A DNA stretch of 64,000 nucleotides from Epinephelus fuscoguttatus (GCF_011397635.1 NC_064757.1:32401839-32465838), one strand, 5' to 3'. Numbered from the stretch's first letter, positions 1 through 16,500 are shown. Notes: generated by a model not told the origin, from the letters alone. Numbers and translations are program-made.

Positions 1-559
1 ATTTAAGTAACAGATGATCAGTCACATTGTAATTGAATGCTGATTGTTTAAGTGAACAAAACAACCATAAATACCACAAACAGCAATAGGACATAACTAC
101 AAGAATGACAACGACAGAGAAAGGCAGATGTGATTTCACTGTGGTAAATATAATATTTTAGAATCTACAATCTGTGCAGTTATAACTTTAAAGTTTAACT
201 ACATACATCGCAAACAAAATGGTAGTTCATTTTAACGCGAAGGTAACGAAAATAAAAGCAAGAGGGTCAAAGTTCAGGGCGTAATGTTATGAGAAAATAG
301 TATGTCTCAGTTGTGTGCATACTGCATGTAACAGTACCTTTTAAGGAAAGCTACAGTACATACTGAAAGTAAAAAAGACCAAAGTACCGATTGGTTTGCT
401 TATGTTATTGTTTTTAATGAAGTCTGGTTTTTAAAAATCATTTAGTTCTACAGTTTTGCATAACCTGGGAGAACCTATCGTGCGTAAAGAGACCACAAAG
501 CTTTCGCATATGAGCATAAACAATTTATATAGTGATATATGGCACTGGAGATATTTATA

Positions 560-800
560 AAAAATTGTCTTTATCAGGTTCAGTCAACCTGGATTTATTT
601 TCCAACAGCTCTGAATGTGTAACAGCGATAAACAAAGGGTGCATATCCTCTGATGGTATAGGATAGGCAAAAATAAGCCTTGGGGCTTCAGCCTACTCCT
701 TTTTCGGTTGCTATCTGATAAATTCCTTTGTAAAAACATGATTTTATTTTTGTTTTTAAACCGAAATAAAGCATTCATTCATTCATTCATATTGTTAAAT
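560..800 (+). repeat. LINE-type 3' tail fragment
   Basis: The stretch ends with AATAAA followed by a short CATT repeat (about 770-790). This is the usual 3' end of a fish non-LTR element. The plus strand upstream reads like the 3' non-coding part of such a LINE, with a phrase close to 'cctactcctttttcgg' that recurs in fish LINE tails. No reverse-transcriptase reading frame remains, so this is a 5'-truncated dead copy. The family is not certain. The rest of 1-1006 holds nothing I can name. Confidence 0.45.
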
Positions 801-967
801 GACATCATAATAAGAGCTGAGTAAATGTGAGCAAAATGAAATAAACATATGGAGAAATGATGCATAAACTAACTACTCTGCATTACTTCTGCATGAGGCT
901 GGTGTTAAAGGGGACAAACGACATTAGATCATGCAGCATCTCAAGGGATCAGGGCTGGTGACTCCTG

Positions 968-974
968 TATAAAA
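968..974 (+). promoter_or_regulatory. Possible TATA box of the GPCR gene
   Basis: TATAAAA lies 32 bp before the GPCR start codon. A start site about 30 bp downstream would leave a leader of under 10 nt, so this may be chance or the true start may differ. It is a weak call. Confidence 0.2.
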
Positions 975-1006
975 TGACGGCTGCACTTTAAACCATCTGG
1001 TAAACA

Positions 1007-1894
1007 ATGCTCCCCTCCAACATCTCAGACTCTATGACAGGAGGAGTGCCTCTCTCGGTGGACTTCGACAGTCCTGAGGATTATTTCATCTTTATTTTCC
1101 AGCTTTTGTTTGCAACAACTACTTCTCTGGTGGCAGGACCTGTGGTCATTGCCATACTGTCCACCAGAGCTCTGCGCCTCCAAAACAGGTTCATCTTCAT
1201 GCTGAACACCAGTATTTGTGACACGCTGGTTGGGTTTTCAGTCTTTTATCTGGGTCTGTTTGATGTTCAGGAGGGATATCCGTCTAGAAACGGGACTTTT
1301 AATGTTTTACCATCACTTCTAGGGATCAATATATTGACGTTTCTGTTCGCTCAGTTTGACAGATATTTTGCTGTGTGCCACCCTTTCATCTACAGCCGCT
1401 TTATAACGAGGCAGTTCGTGATAGGCATCAACATCTACTGCTGGGTTTACAACGCTGCTCACCTGCTCGCCAGGAATCTGTTGCCAGTTTCCAAAGCGAT
1501 ACAAATGTACGCACTCAGCATAGTCCTCTTACAGCTGATCGTGCTCACCAAAGTGGTCATGACCATCAAACTGTATGTAATCGCCAGAGTCCAGCTTGAG
1601 AGAGATCCTCCCAGCGCCGAGAGAGAGAGCAAGAAGGAATCACTGAGAATCATCATCTTTGTCGTCATAAGCTTCCTGGTGTTGTGGTGCCCCTCTTTTG
1701 TGAATATTATCATCAGGTTTGTAGTGGGAGGAGGGCTGACGTTTAGGAACGAGGCCACCAATCTTTTCGCCATCATGGCTCGTTTAAACGCAGTGTGCAC
1801 ACCGTCTGTGTATATCTGGGGGAGTCCGGCTCTGAGGGAGGCCATGGTGAGGACAGTGTGGGGCAGAGTGTGTCCAAGGTGCAAGACGAGGTGA
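1007..1894 (+). CDS. Intronless class A GPCR, orphan (GPR148-like?)
   Basis: A 295-residue open frame with seven hydrophobic segments at roughly residues 27-52, 62-86, 101-125, 137-160, 167-193, 213-239 and 251-275. It would act at the plasma membrane through G proteins; the ligand is unknown. An intact DRY is at 118-120 at the end of TM3, and TM6 carries WCP (227-229), a form of the CWxP switch. TM7 has TPSVY (265-269) where most receptors have NPxxY. Possible N-glycosylation sites are N5 (NIS) and N95 (NGT). The extracellular cysteine pair that usually links the top of TM3 to loop 2 is not visible. The short loops and lack of introns fit the odour-receptor-like and GPR148-like fish receptors, but the subfamily is my inference. 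The start is the first ATG in frame and gives a normal short N-terminus. No neighbour suggests its role. Confidence 0.8.
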   Translation: MLPSNISDSMTGGVPLSVDFDSPEDYFIFIFQLLFATTTSLVAGPVVIAILSTRALRLQNRFIFMLNTSICDTLVGFSVFYLGLFDVQEGYPSRNGTFNVLPSLLGINILTFLFAQFDRYFAVCHPFIYSRFITRQFVIGINIYCWVYNAAHLLARNLLPVSKAIQMYALSIVLLQLIVLTKVVMTIKLYVIARVQLERDPPSAERESKKESLRIIIFVVISFLVLWCPSFVNIIIRFVVGGGLTFRNEATNLFAIMARLNAVCTPSVYIWGSPALREAMVRTVWGRVCPRCKTR

Positions 1895-2073
1895 GGAGGA
1901 AACACTGCATGCAAAGTTCATTATGTTCAAACTACTGATCTATACATACTGTGATTTTTGATGCAGAGATTGGTCATTTAAATAATCTATAATCCTTTTC
2001 TCCAGAGTTGGCTCGTGTCATGGGAAGGCAGATGTCAAACAGTCATGGAAATAACAAGAACTGATGGACGTCT

Positions 2074-2079
2074 AATAAA
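2074..2079 (+). promoter_or_regulatory. Candidate poly(A) signal of the GPCR gene
   Basis: AATAAA lies 180 bp after the GPCR stop codon. It is the first canonical signal downstream on the coding strand. Confidence 0.4.
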
Positions 2080-3953
2080 CTCCTTTTCCTTTCTCTGCCT
2101 CTTTGTTTCTGAATACTTTGGGTTGAAACTATACAGCCTACTCAATATACAGAGTTTTTTTTTATGCATACACTGTTTTCTGAAGTGTTCCCATCACTGG
2201 ATCTTGCAGGGTAATTTTAATGTTTCATCTGAAATAGTGACAATGTCCTGATTAATGTTAGTTAATGCTGTGGCCTGAGAAATGTGATTTATGTCCACCC
2301 TTAATCTGCAAAAAATTGTGTATAAAGAAACTGTCAAATTGTGAGGAAAAAGTGTCACTTTAATTAAAGCAAATTAAACTGCTCTGTGGTGTGTGTGTGT
2401 GTGCGCACACACACACAAATACGAGTGCAATATTGTATAAGTCCAGTAAGTTAATACAATAGGTCAAATATGTGTTAACTATCTGCACAGACCTACTGTA
2501 TATTGTAAGAATCTAATTGGGCTCACTTTAGTAGCTGAATCAAATTCTCTAAACAGCATGGAGAACTGATATTTGTGCATTCACATAAAAGCAAACCTAA
2601 AATATAAAATAATGGAAATATATGGCAAAGACTTGGATGTCATTTGGGTAGAAAACGTGACCTGCTTCAAAAGGTTACAACAGCAGAGTAAAGCTTTGTA
2701 TGGGGATGTGGTAAAAGCATTTTCAAAGCTACAAGAGCCTCATTTGTGATACCTTAGTAGAGTAGGTAATTTACTTACATTTGACATTATACTCAAATGT
2801 TTATATCACATTACGTTCCAGACATAACCACGAGCGGCAACACTGAGAAACTAAAAACAGAAATCTAATACTTAATGAGCTTCACAGATATTTATTGTTT
2901 GAAAGGTTTTCATTGCTGTGCTTCATTATTACAGATTAAATTAGCAAGAATTATATTAAACATGTTGTTATCAATAAAACTATACAACATACCACAATAT
3001 AATTGCATCTTTATTTTTGGCAGACTAGACTCTTTCACAGCATTGCAACATATTCATAATTTGTATTGTTGTTTTCACATACCTGTCATACCTAGTATTT
3101 TTATTATCTTTACTTTGTCTCCACTTTTTCCCCAAACACCATACTGCATCAATCCTGTTCAAATAAGCTGCTCTGAATACATTTTTGTGGATCACAGATA
3201 TTGAAAATGACAGTGGATATGAATGCAAAGTCAATGAGTGCAACACGTTTTACTGCTTATAAGGTGTTGTCTGAGTGATTAAGCTTCAGGCACAAGCAGA
3301 CAGAAAAATGTGTGTATGGTCGTACCTCAGAAAGGCAATAACTGCTGGTCTGAAATACAACAAAAGTCATTTTATATTTATTAACTGTAGGAGAAACAAT
3401 GTTCATTTTGGTCATGCAGATAAGTAGGATTTCATTAACATTATTACAGTGAGATGACATTCTTGGTGCGCTGTATTGTAGTGAAGTTTAATAAATAGTG
3501 TCCTGGCCTGTTTTTCCCTCCGTACTGTCCTACACAACAACTTATGCTGCTTAACAAGGCAAAAAAAAAGGTGTATCAGTCTGCATGTGTTGTATAAACA
3601 TGTATCCAGTTTTTCATTTTCAACACTGACAAACGATCTGTACAGAAGTTCCTGGAGACGACTCAACTGATAAACAGATTGCTTATCTTCAAAACCACCT
3701 GCTAATTCAGTCAACTTCAACCGAGCACTGAGAGAAAACATGCATGCTTCTTGTTGAGTTTGTCTGTCATCACCTGTTTCAGCAGCTGTTACAAAGAGTC
3801 CATTCAGACACTGTTTAAAGGTTCCCTCCATGTGTCTTTGGCCGCGTGTTTGAGCGTGATATAATCATGTGTATATATGTTAAATTTAACGGTTCACTAG
3901 AGCTTGTGAATTTGTTTAAATACCACTGAAGAATTTCCCTGTGAGGCTGCGAG

Positions 3954-3959
3954 TTTATT
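3954..3959 (-). promoter_or_regulatory. Candidate poly(A) signal of pradc1
   Basis: AATAAA on the minus strand, 80 bp beyond the pradc1 stop codon. Confidence 0.5.
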
Positions 3960-4038
3960 CAAAGCTGACATGATATGCACTGATGACAGGGTGTTTACTG
4001 AGTGAGGAAGTGTGTGAAGTTGTGGGTGTGCGTCATTT

Positions 4039-8257
<4,219 letters not shown>

Positions 8258-8395
8258 GTTGGAGACATTTATGGAGCTCCCTGACGATACAAAGACGAGA
8301 CTTAGGTATGGCTTTACATTTCAGAGCGGTATTTAGTCCATGTGTGCGCCATCCTTTGTACAGTCAGCATACAACAGAGCAGAGCAGCAGGTTCA

Positions 8396-8430
8396 CAGCC
8401 ACTTCCGCGCTTCTTTCTTGCGCATGCGTA
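8396..8430. promoter_or_regulatory. pradc1 promoter: ETS and NRF1-like sites
   Basis: ACTTCCG (an ETS core on the minus strand, about 8401-8407) and the palindromic TGCGCATGCGT (8419-8429, NRF1-like) lie 145-170 bp upstream of the pradc1 start codon. The segment is locally CpG-rich and has no TATA box. Both motif types are usual in housekeeping promoters; binding is inferred. Confidence 0.45.
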
Positions 8431-8548
8431 CCGTGCAGAGCCGGCTTAACCTGCTAGGAGGCCGCGGGGCACAAATGAGCTGCTGGGCCCCATCTGCTCA
8501 GTTTCTGCAAATATTATAACTCTCCAGCTGTGAAGAACAATTCTGATA

Positions 8549-9698
8549 TACATTCACCGGCCACTTTATTAGGTACACCTTGCTGGCACAGAGCTGGACC
8601 CCCTTTTGCCTTCAGAACTGCCTTAATTCTTCATGGCATAGATTCAACAAGGTGCTGGAAACATTCCTCAGAAATTTTGGTCCATATTGACATGATAGCA
8701 TCACACAGTTGCCATAGATTTGTCGGCTGCACATCCATGATGAGAATCTCCCGTTCCACCACATCCCAAAGGTGCTCTATTGGACTGAGATCTGGTGACT
8801 GTGGAGGCCATTGGAGTACAGTGAACTCATTGTCATGTTCAAGAAACCAGTTTGAGATGATTTGAGCTTTGTGACATGGTGCGTTATCCTGCTGGAAGTA
8901 GCCATCAGAAGATGGGTACACTGTGGTCATAAAGGGATGGACACGGTCAGCAACAATACTCAGGTAGGCTGTGGTGTTTAAACCATGCTCAGTTGGTATT
9001 AAGGGGCCCAAGATTAACAGTGCATCAATCTTCACAAGAAGCTTACACCCTTTTGTGGCGCTAAGCTATGAAGACCAATGCAGACAAGTAGGAAAAAAAA
9101 AGAAAAAAAAAAGGTACTAAGGGGCCCAAAGTGTGCCAAGAAAATATCCCCCACACCATTACACCACCACCAGCAGCAGCCTGAACCGTTGATACAAGGC
9201 AGGATGGATCCATGCTTTCATGTTGTTTAAATTCTGACCCTACGATCTGAATGTGGCAGCAGAAATCCAGACTCATCAGACCAGGCAATGTTTTTCCAAT
9301 CTTCTATTGTCCACTTTTGGTGAGCCTGTGTGAATTGTAGCCTCAGTTTCCTGTTCTTAGCTGACAGGAGTGGCACCTGGTGTGGTCTTCTGCTGCTGTA
9401 GCCCATCTGCTTCAAGGTTGGACATGTTGTTGGTTTAGAGATGGTCTTCTGTATACCTTGGTTGTAATGAGTGGTTATTTGAGTTACTGTTGCCTTTCTA
9501 TCATCTTGAACCAGTCTGGCCATTCTCCTCTGACCTCTGACATCAACACTGGATATTTTCTCTTTTTGGGACCATCCTCTGGAAACCCTAGAGATGGCTG
9601 TGTCTGAAAATCCCAGTAGATCAGCAGTTTCTCAAATACTCAGACCAGCCCGTCTGGCACCAACAACCATGTCACATTCAGAGTCACGTAACTTGTTA
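8549..9698 (-). mobile_element. Tc1-type DNA transposon, 5'-truncated
   Basis: The right end carries the well-known fish terminal inverted repeat (tcaccggccactttattagg at about 8554), next to a TA. The matching left repeat is missing: similarity to the element stops near 9698, where an unrelated repeat with a gtaactagttactccccaac phrase begins. The minus-strand transposase is broken into frames at 9523-9227, 9288-9061 and 9035-8631. The DD34E triad can still be found: WSDES, QQDNAPCH and PIEHLWD. A retro-inserted fragment of about 100 bp interrupts it. The element is an inactive fossil and lies between pradc1 and the slc5a7-like gene. Confidence 0.88.
9013..9112 (+). repeat. Small poly(A)-tailed retro-insert inside the Tc1 element
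   Basis: The transposon sequence ggtattaaggggcccaag (8995-9012) is repeated as ggtactaaggggcccaaa (9113-9130). These are 17-18 bp direct repeats with one or two mismatches. Between them are about 80 bp of unrelated sequence ending in an A-rich tail (about 9092-9112, with one G). Target duplication plus A tail is the mark of LINE-driven insertion of a short RNA. The parent RNA was not recognised. Confidence 0.7.
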
Positions 9699-9770
9699 CA
9701 ATTCCATTTATTTTGCGATTTAACTATTGTAACTGGTTGCATGTAACTAGTTACTCCCCAACACTGATGA
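9690..9770. repeat. Fragment of a GTAACTAGTTAC-type repeat
   Basis: Several variants of gtaac...gttac occur, ending in actccccaacactg. This phrase is widespread in fish DNA-transposon ends. It abuts the truncated Tc1 element, so it may have caused the truncation or been joined by a deletion. Confidence 0.4.
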
Positions 9771-10046
9771 TATGACTCGAGGATAATCGCCTTTGGGTGG
9801 CTTTTGTCTGGAGCTGAAGGATTGTTCTGCAGCTCTGGATCCGTGGTGAGTTGATTAATTGATACAATAAGAACTAGAGTTTGTTTTACATTTAGACTGA
9901 GGTAAGCCTGTACTTACCTGTGAAGTGCACGTCAGTCAATGTGAGAAATGTGTCGAAGGGAAAGAGAATGCATCAGGTGTGCTTAATTAGGCTACTGTTG
10001 GGTGGAAATGGGATGTGTTCGAGGAGTGGTCTCTGTTCCCGAACCC

Positions 10047-10493
10047 AGGGCCTGTCCCATTATGCACGCTTGATCACACTTAAGCACTTGGACACTTGTC
10101 ATGCACGTCCATGTGCTTAGTGTAAGTGCTTAGTGTATCCCATTTCTACAATGACCAAATGACAAAGTGCAGTGCGCTTGATTTGTACTTTACCCACACT
10201 TACGGTACGACCGCACCTGCGCGGTATTTGGCCAAGTATAAATCCCACAGTGCATCACTGCATGCACGATGCACCATGATTACCTCTTTACCAGGGCTAA
10301 AAATACCGCAGTTGATGGATACAGGTGAGTAGTCAAGTCTGTCCCAATTTCGTTTAAATATCCCTTCGTACTTGTCCACTTAATACATGCTTAAACACTA
10401 GGCAAATGTACGTTCCACGTGGCAAAACGTCATCTAAGTGTGTGTGTAACCAAGCGCACTCAGCCAAGTGTGGAAAAATGGGACAGCCCCCTA
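10047..10493. mobile_element. MITE just upstream of the slc5a7-like gene
   Basis: The ends are imperfect inverted copies: AGGGCCTGTCCCATT on the left and aaatgggacagccccct on the right. The interior repeats the word AAGTGC/GCACTT. There is no coding capacity. It ends about 55 bp before the transporter start codon, so the transcript leader probably starts in or right beside it. The superfamily is undetermined. Confidence 0.6.
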
Positions 10494-10548
10494 GTTAGGA
10501 AACTACATTCAGTCAGTCGGACACCAGCTAGAAGAGCAGATATTCAGC

Positions 10549-13500
10549 ATGGCTCTTAACATCCCAGGAGTAATAGCAATGGTGTTTTTCTACCTGCTGG
10601 TACTTGGGACTGGCATCTGGGCTTCTTTCAAATCCAAAAGGGAAAAGAGGAAAAGTGAAGCCACTGGAATGGAAATGACACTGCTGGGCAACCGCAGCAT
10701 TAGCATGGTGGTGGGGATCTTCACAATGACAGGTGAGGAGAACACAGCTGACAAAAGTAGGATGGAAACTGTGAATTATAAAGTCAGGATTATTAAGGAT
10801 ATAAGATATCTTTAAACTTCTTTACTGGGTAGGCTCACACGCACACACACACGCATATGTATATGTACAGTACAGGCCAAAAGTTTGGACACACCTTCTC
10901 ATTCAATGCGTTTTCTTTATTTTCATGACTATTTACATTGTAGATTCTCACTGAAGGCATCAAAACTATGAATGAACACATGTGGAGTTATGTACTTAAC
11001 AAAAAAAGGTGAAATAACTGAAAACATGTTTTATATTCTAGTTTCTTCAAAATAGCCACCCTTTGCTCTGATTACTGCTTTGCACACTCTTGGCATTCTC
11101 TCCATGAGCTTCAAGAGGTAGTCACCTGAAATGGTTTCCACTTCACAGGTGTGCCTTATCAGGGTTAATTAGCGGAATTTCTTGCTTTATCAATGGGGTT
11201 GGGACCATCAGTTGTGTTGTGCAGAAGTCAGGTTAATACACAGCCGACAGCCCTATTGGACAACTGTTAAAATTCATATTATGGCAAGAACCAATCAGCT
11301 AACTAAAGAAAAACGAGTGGCCATCATTACTTTAAGAAATGAAGGTCAGTCAGTCCGGAAAATTGCAAAAACTTTAAATGTGTCCCCAAGTGGAGTCAAA
11401 ACCATCAAGCGCTACAACTAAACTGGCACACATGAGGACCGAGGAAAGGAAGACCAAGAGTCACCTCTGCTTCTGAGGATAAGTTCATCCAAGTCACCAG
11501 CCTCAGAAATCGCAAGTTAACAGCAGCTCAGATCAGAGAGCAGATGAATGCCACACAGAGTTCTAGCAGCAGACCCATCTCTAGAACAACCGTTAAGAGG
11601 AAACTGCGCGAATCAGGCCTTCATGGTCAAATAGCTGCTAGGAAACCACTGCTAAGGAGAGGCAACAAGCAGAAGAGATTTGTTTGGGCCAAGAAACACA
11701 AGGAATGGACATTAGACCAGTGGAAATCTGTGCTTTGGTCTGATGAGTCCAAATTTGAGATCTTTGGTTCCAACCGCCGTGTCTTTGTGAGACGCAGAAA
11801 AGGTGAACGGATGGATTCCACATGCCTGGTTCCCACTGTGAAGCATGGAGGAGGAGGTGTGATGGTGGGGGGGTGTTTTGCTGGTGACACTGTTGGGGAT
11901 TTATTCAAAATTGAAGGCACACTGAACCAGCATGGCTACCACAGCATCCTGCAGCGACATGCCATCCCATCCGGTTTGCGTTTAGTTGGACGATCATTTA
12001 TTTTTCAACAAAACAATGACCCCAAACACACCTCCAGGCTGTGTAAGGGCTATTTGACCAAGAAGGAGAGCGATGGAGTGCTGCGGCAGAAGAGCTGGCC
12101 TCCACAGTCACCGGACCTGAACCCAATCGAGATGGTTTGGGGTGAGCTGGACCACACAGTGAAGGCAAAGGGGCCAACAAGTGCTAAACACCTCTGGGAA
12201 CTCCTTCAAGACTGTTGGAAAACCATTTCAGGTGACTGCCTCTTGAAGCTCATGGAGAGAATGCCAAGAGTGTGCAAAGCAGTAATCAGAGCAAAGGGTG
12301 GCTGTTTTGAAGAAACTAGAATATAAAACATGTTTTCAGTTATTTCACCTTTTTTTGTTAAGTACATAACTCCACATGTGTTCATTCATAGTTTTGATGC
12401 CTTCAGTGAGAATCTACAATGTAAATAGTCATGAAAATAAAGAAAACGCATTGAATGAGAAGGTGTGTCCAAACTTTTGGCCTGTACTGTATATATATGC
12501 AGACAGGACGGCTTCCAAGATTGTGAGTGTGTGTGCATGTGTGTGTGGGTACGTGTGTAGGTATGTGGGCGGATGTGTTTAAGTTGGTGTGAGTATTTTG
12601 GACATCACAAAACCCCCATCCAAGATAACTCATGATTTCAACTTGCAGGGCACCAACTGTTCCAAATAAGTGCAATCACCTTTCTCAGAATTTGGTCATA
12701 AATCAATGGACTTTGTTTTAACTAAACCATTAAAGCATGTCCCCAGAATGTTTCTGCAGCTGACCAATAGGAAGCAACAGATTTTCCATTGAAGAGCATG
12801 GCCCAGTAGAGGTTTGGACATGAATGAATGAGGATCTGACTGATTGTCATAAAACCTGTTGTTTATCTTTAATGCAGGTGTCCTTAAACTGTCAAAGGTC
12901 TCGATCTCACCCAGCTTTCAAGTTTTAAATGTCAGTGCTGGCTTGAACCCATTTGAATATTTATTGGAATTTTAATACAATTAATAATTTTAAGTATGGG
13001 GGGGCTAAAATATAAATATATATTTGATATTTATATCAATGAAGTAATAAATATATTAAACCACAAAACCTTTCCAGAGAGCATCACCAGATGGCTGACT
13101 GCGCTAGTTAGACTCCCAGTGTGAGCGGTAGTAGCAGCATCTAACTACCCCACCTTCACCACACTCACCGGGAGCCCAGCTCCCCCTGCCTCACTGCCAA
13201 CACATTCACCAATGAAGCTCAATGAAATGGATGAACTATTACACAAACATCAGTACTCAGATGGCTGTCAGAAATTAGCCAGGGGTGAGGGAAGCAACAT
13301 AAGGCTAGATGGGGAAATGAGGAGTCAGGTAGTGTAATTTAACCCTTATATTGCCAGCTATGGAAGCATACAAGGAACATCAGGAAGAGCCCAGGCCAGA
13401 CTAACAAACAATTAGTCCTGAGCTAGCAAGCTAAGTGCCACATCACTGTCTAGCCTCCTGGAGGTGTCGTGGGACCAACTAGACGAAACACTGGTGAAAG

Positions 13501-16500
13501 GAGGTTCCCACCCGATGACCCCAAAGACATGCTAGTTATCACTGCTCATTGGTTTGTATAGTTAAGCCTCGCCATATTAGCTTATCATAGGGCTTAGGTT
13601 TTTCACTGAGTGTTGATCCCTTCTCTAGAGCACAAGCTTCTTGTGTTTTATTTGAATGAGCTAGCAAGCTAAGTGCCAGAAAAAAGAAAAAGTACAATCC
13701 TTTAGCTAACTCCCCAACCAGGAGAAAAAGAGGCTAACAAAAATGGCAGCTCCCCCCCGCAGAGCCTCCTGGCAATGAACTTTAGGGTTGAATTAGAATG
13801 GGTGAAACTCAACGAACGACAGAGGCCTGACAGCTTTGAACATACTCAACATGTAAATGAAGCCACTCATCAGCATGGTAACATTCTAGACTTAGGGGTA
13901 AACAGTGACAGTGTTTCAGTATCTCTGACCATCACTGTGTGTTTTTTGGTGCCAAACTATAATCAGCAAAGACTAAACGTGAAGATCTGGTTCAAAAGAG
14001 ACTTCTAGATGGCAAAGCTGAGGCAGAGTTCTTTAACATAATGAGTAAATAATCATTTGAGTCTTCATCTTTTGCTTTAAATACTGTCGTTCCACTAAAA
14101 GTTAAAGAAAGGATGACAGACAGAATTTCAGTGTCAATTCAGTGTTGAAGAGACTAAGAGAATCTGAGGAAAAGTAAGCTCACAGTTCACTGTAATATAT
14201 ACAAAGAAGCCATGGCTGCCATGATAATACAGTGTGTTATTATCATCATTATTATTCTCTGTCCAAAAAGCTGCTGTTTGTCTATGGGGTGCCGTTTGTA
14301 AAGTGTCTCACGCTGAAAATAACATCAACATTTTGCCACATTTAGCTTCAAACAATGTTTAAAAAAGTATTGTGATTTTTTTTAACGTCACCTTTTACCA
14401 CATTTACAGCAATATTTGTTAACTTAGAAATATATTAAATAGTTAAATCTAAATATTAAATGTGGCACCTAAATGTTAAATCTAAATATTAAATCTAAAT
14501 CTAAATGCTAAATCTAAATCTAAATCTAAATGTTAAATCTAAATATTAAATCTAAATCTAAATGCTAAATCTAAATATTAAATCTAAATCTAAATGCTAA
14601 ATCTAAATCTAAATCTAAATGTTAAATCTAAATATTAAATCTAAATCTAAATGCTAAATCTAAATCTAAATATTAAATCTAAATCTAAATCTAAATGTTA
14701 AATCTAAATGCTAAATATAAATATAAATATAAATGTTAAATCTAAATATTAAATCTAAATCTAAATCTAAATGTTAAATCTAAATGTTTTGGGTGAAACT
14801 AAATATTTAGCTAATATGCAAATTCACACTGCCGGTCACCGGAAGTACCAAAATAAAAGCTCGAGATGGTCAGACTGTTTATAGAATCAAATAACGAATT
14901 AAAACCAACTTATCGGGGGAAATAAACACTTGAACATACATTAGCGTGATAATAACTACCTAAAATAACAAGAAACGTGTTTGGAGAAATTTTATTTGAC
15001 GTGTACTTTGAGTTGTTAGTGTCCCTTCGGAGGGATTAACAACCTAAGCTAAGCTAACAACCGTCAGTTCTTAGTCCCGTTAGCAGTGTCTGTAATGACT
15101 CATTAACTCTTAAACGGTCCGTGAAAAAAATATTTTTTCCAGCGGATGTCTTAGTTACAACATGATTGAGCTAGCAAAGCAGTTTTGTGTTGCGATGTGT
15201 GGTATTTATTCAGTTTTGGGAAATCACGATGTCTAGAAAGCATCAGTGGCTGCAGCAGCAGCAGCATAGCTATCAGGACGTCATCTGTTAAATGTCTCCC
15301 ATTGTCGGATACGACATTAAACTACTCCAGTTAGCTCAATCATGTTGTAACTAAGACATCCGCTGGAAAAAATATTTTCTTCACGGACCGTTTAGAGTTA
15401 GTGAGTCATTACAGACACCGCTAAAGGGGCTAACAGCTAACAGCCCCGCTAATCTACGATAACCATGTTATTAATTTCAGACCGTGATAGTAATGTTTGT
15501 TCAGTCATAGTGTTTATAGGCTTTACAAACACCAGATTAGTCTAAACGGTGATATAGTGACGTGAAAAATGTGAGATACGCATATATATGTAGCTAAACT
15601 CCGCTGGTTTTCTACCCGGAAGTATTTGTAAACAACAAGGTGATTCCCTCCGAAGGGACACTAACAGCTCAAAGTACACATCAAATAAAATTTCTCCAAA
15701 CACGTTTCTTGTTATTTTAGGTAGTTATTATCACGCTAATTTATGTTCAAGTGTCCATTTCCCCCGATAAGTTGGTTTTAATTCGTTATTTGATTCTATA
15801 AACAGTCTGACCATCTCCAGCTTTTATTTTGGTACTTCCGGTGACCGGAGGTGTGAATTTGCATGTTAGCTAAATACAAACCCAAAACATTTAGATTTAA
15901 CATTTAGATTTAGATTTAGATTTAATATTTAGATTTAACATTTATATTTATATTAATATTTAGCATTTAGATTTAACATTTAGATTTAGATTTAGATTTA
16001 ATATTTAGATTTAACATTTAGATTTAGATTTAGCATTTAGATTTAGATTTAATATTTAGATTTAACATTTAACATTTAGGTGCCACATTTAATATTTAGA
16101 TTTAACTATTTAATATATTTCTAAGTTAACAAATATTGCTGTAAATGTGGTAAAAGGTGACGTTAAAAAATCACAATACTTTTTTAAACATTGTTTGAAG
16201 CTAAATGTGGCAAAATGTTGATGTTATTTTCAGCGTGAGACACTTTACAAACGGCACCCCATATTTGTCCACTACATTACTTGCTGTATGTTAATTCATC
16301 CTCTAGCTACGTGGATTGGGGGAGGCTTCGTTGTTGGAACAGCTGAGATGGTGTACACACCCTCTATGGGACTAACCTGGGCGATCATGATGATGATTGC
16401 ATACAGCTCATCTTTTATCACTGGTAAGAGTTTGAAATCACATCTGACAGGATACTGTATGTTTGTATGTGTAACAAAACAAACATAGCCTAACAATCTC

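Larger units (their letters stand above)
1915..4038. other. Intergenic stretch between the GPCR and pradc1
   Basis: Apart from the GPCR 3' flank, it holds a short TG/CA microsatellite that folds on itself (about 2388-2417) and a pradc1 poly(A) signal. The open frames here have no recognisable family, no splice context and AT-rich content, so none is called. Confidence 0.5.

Noticed and set aside
3412-3831. 139-residue minus frame near pradc1
   Set aside because: No recognisable domain and no promoter or splice context, and it lies downstream of the pradc1 poly(A) signal. Treated as chance.
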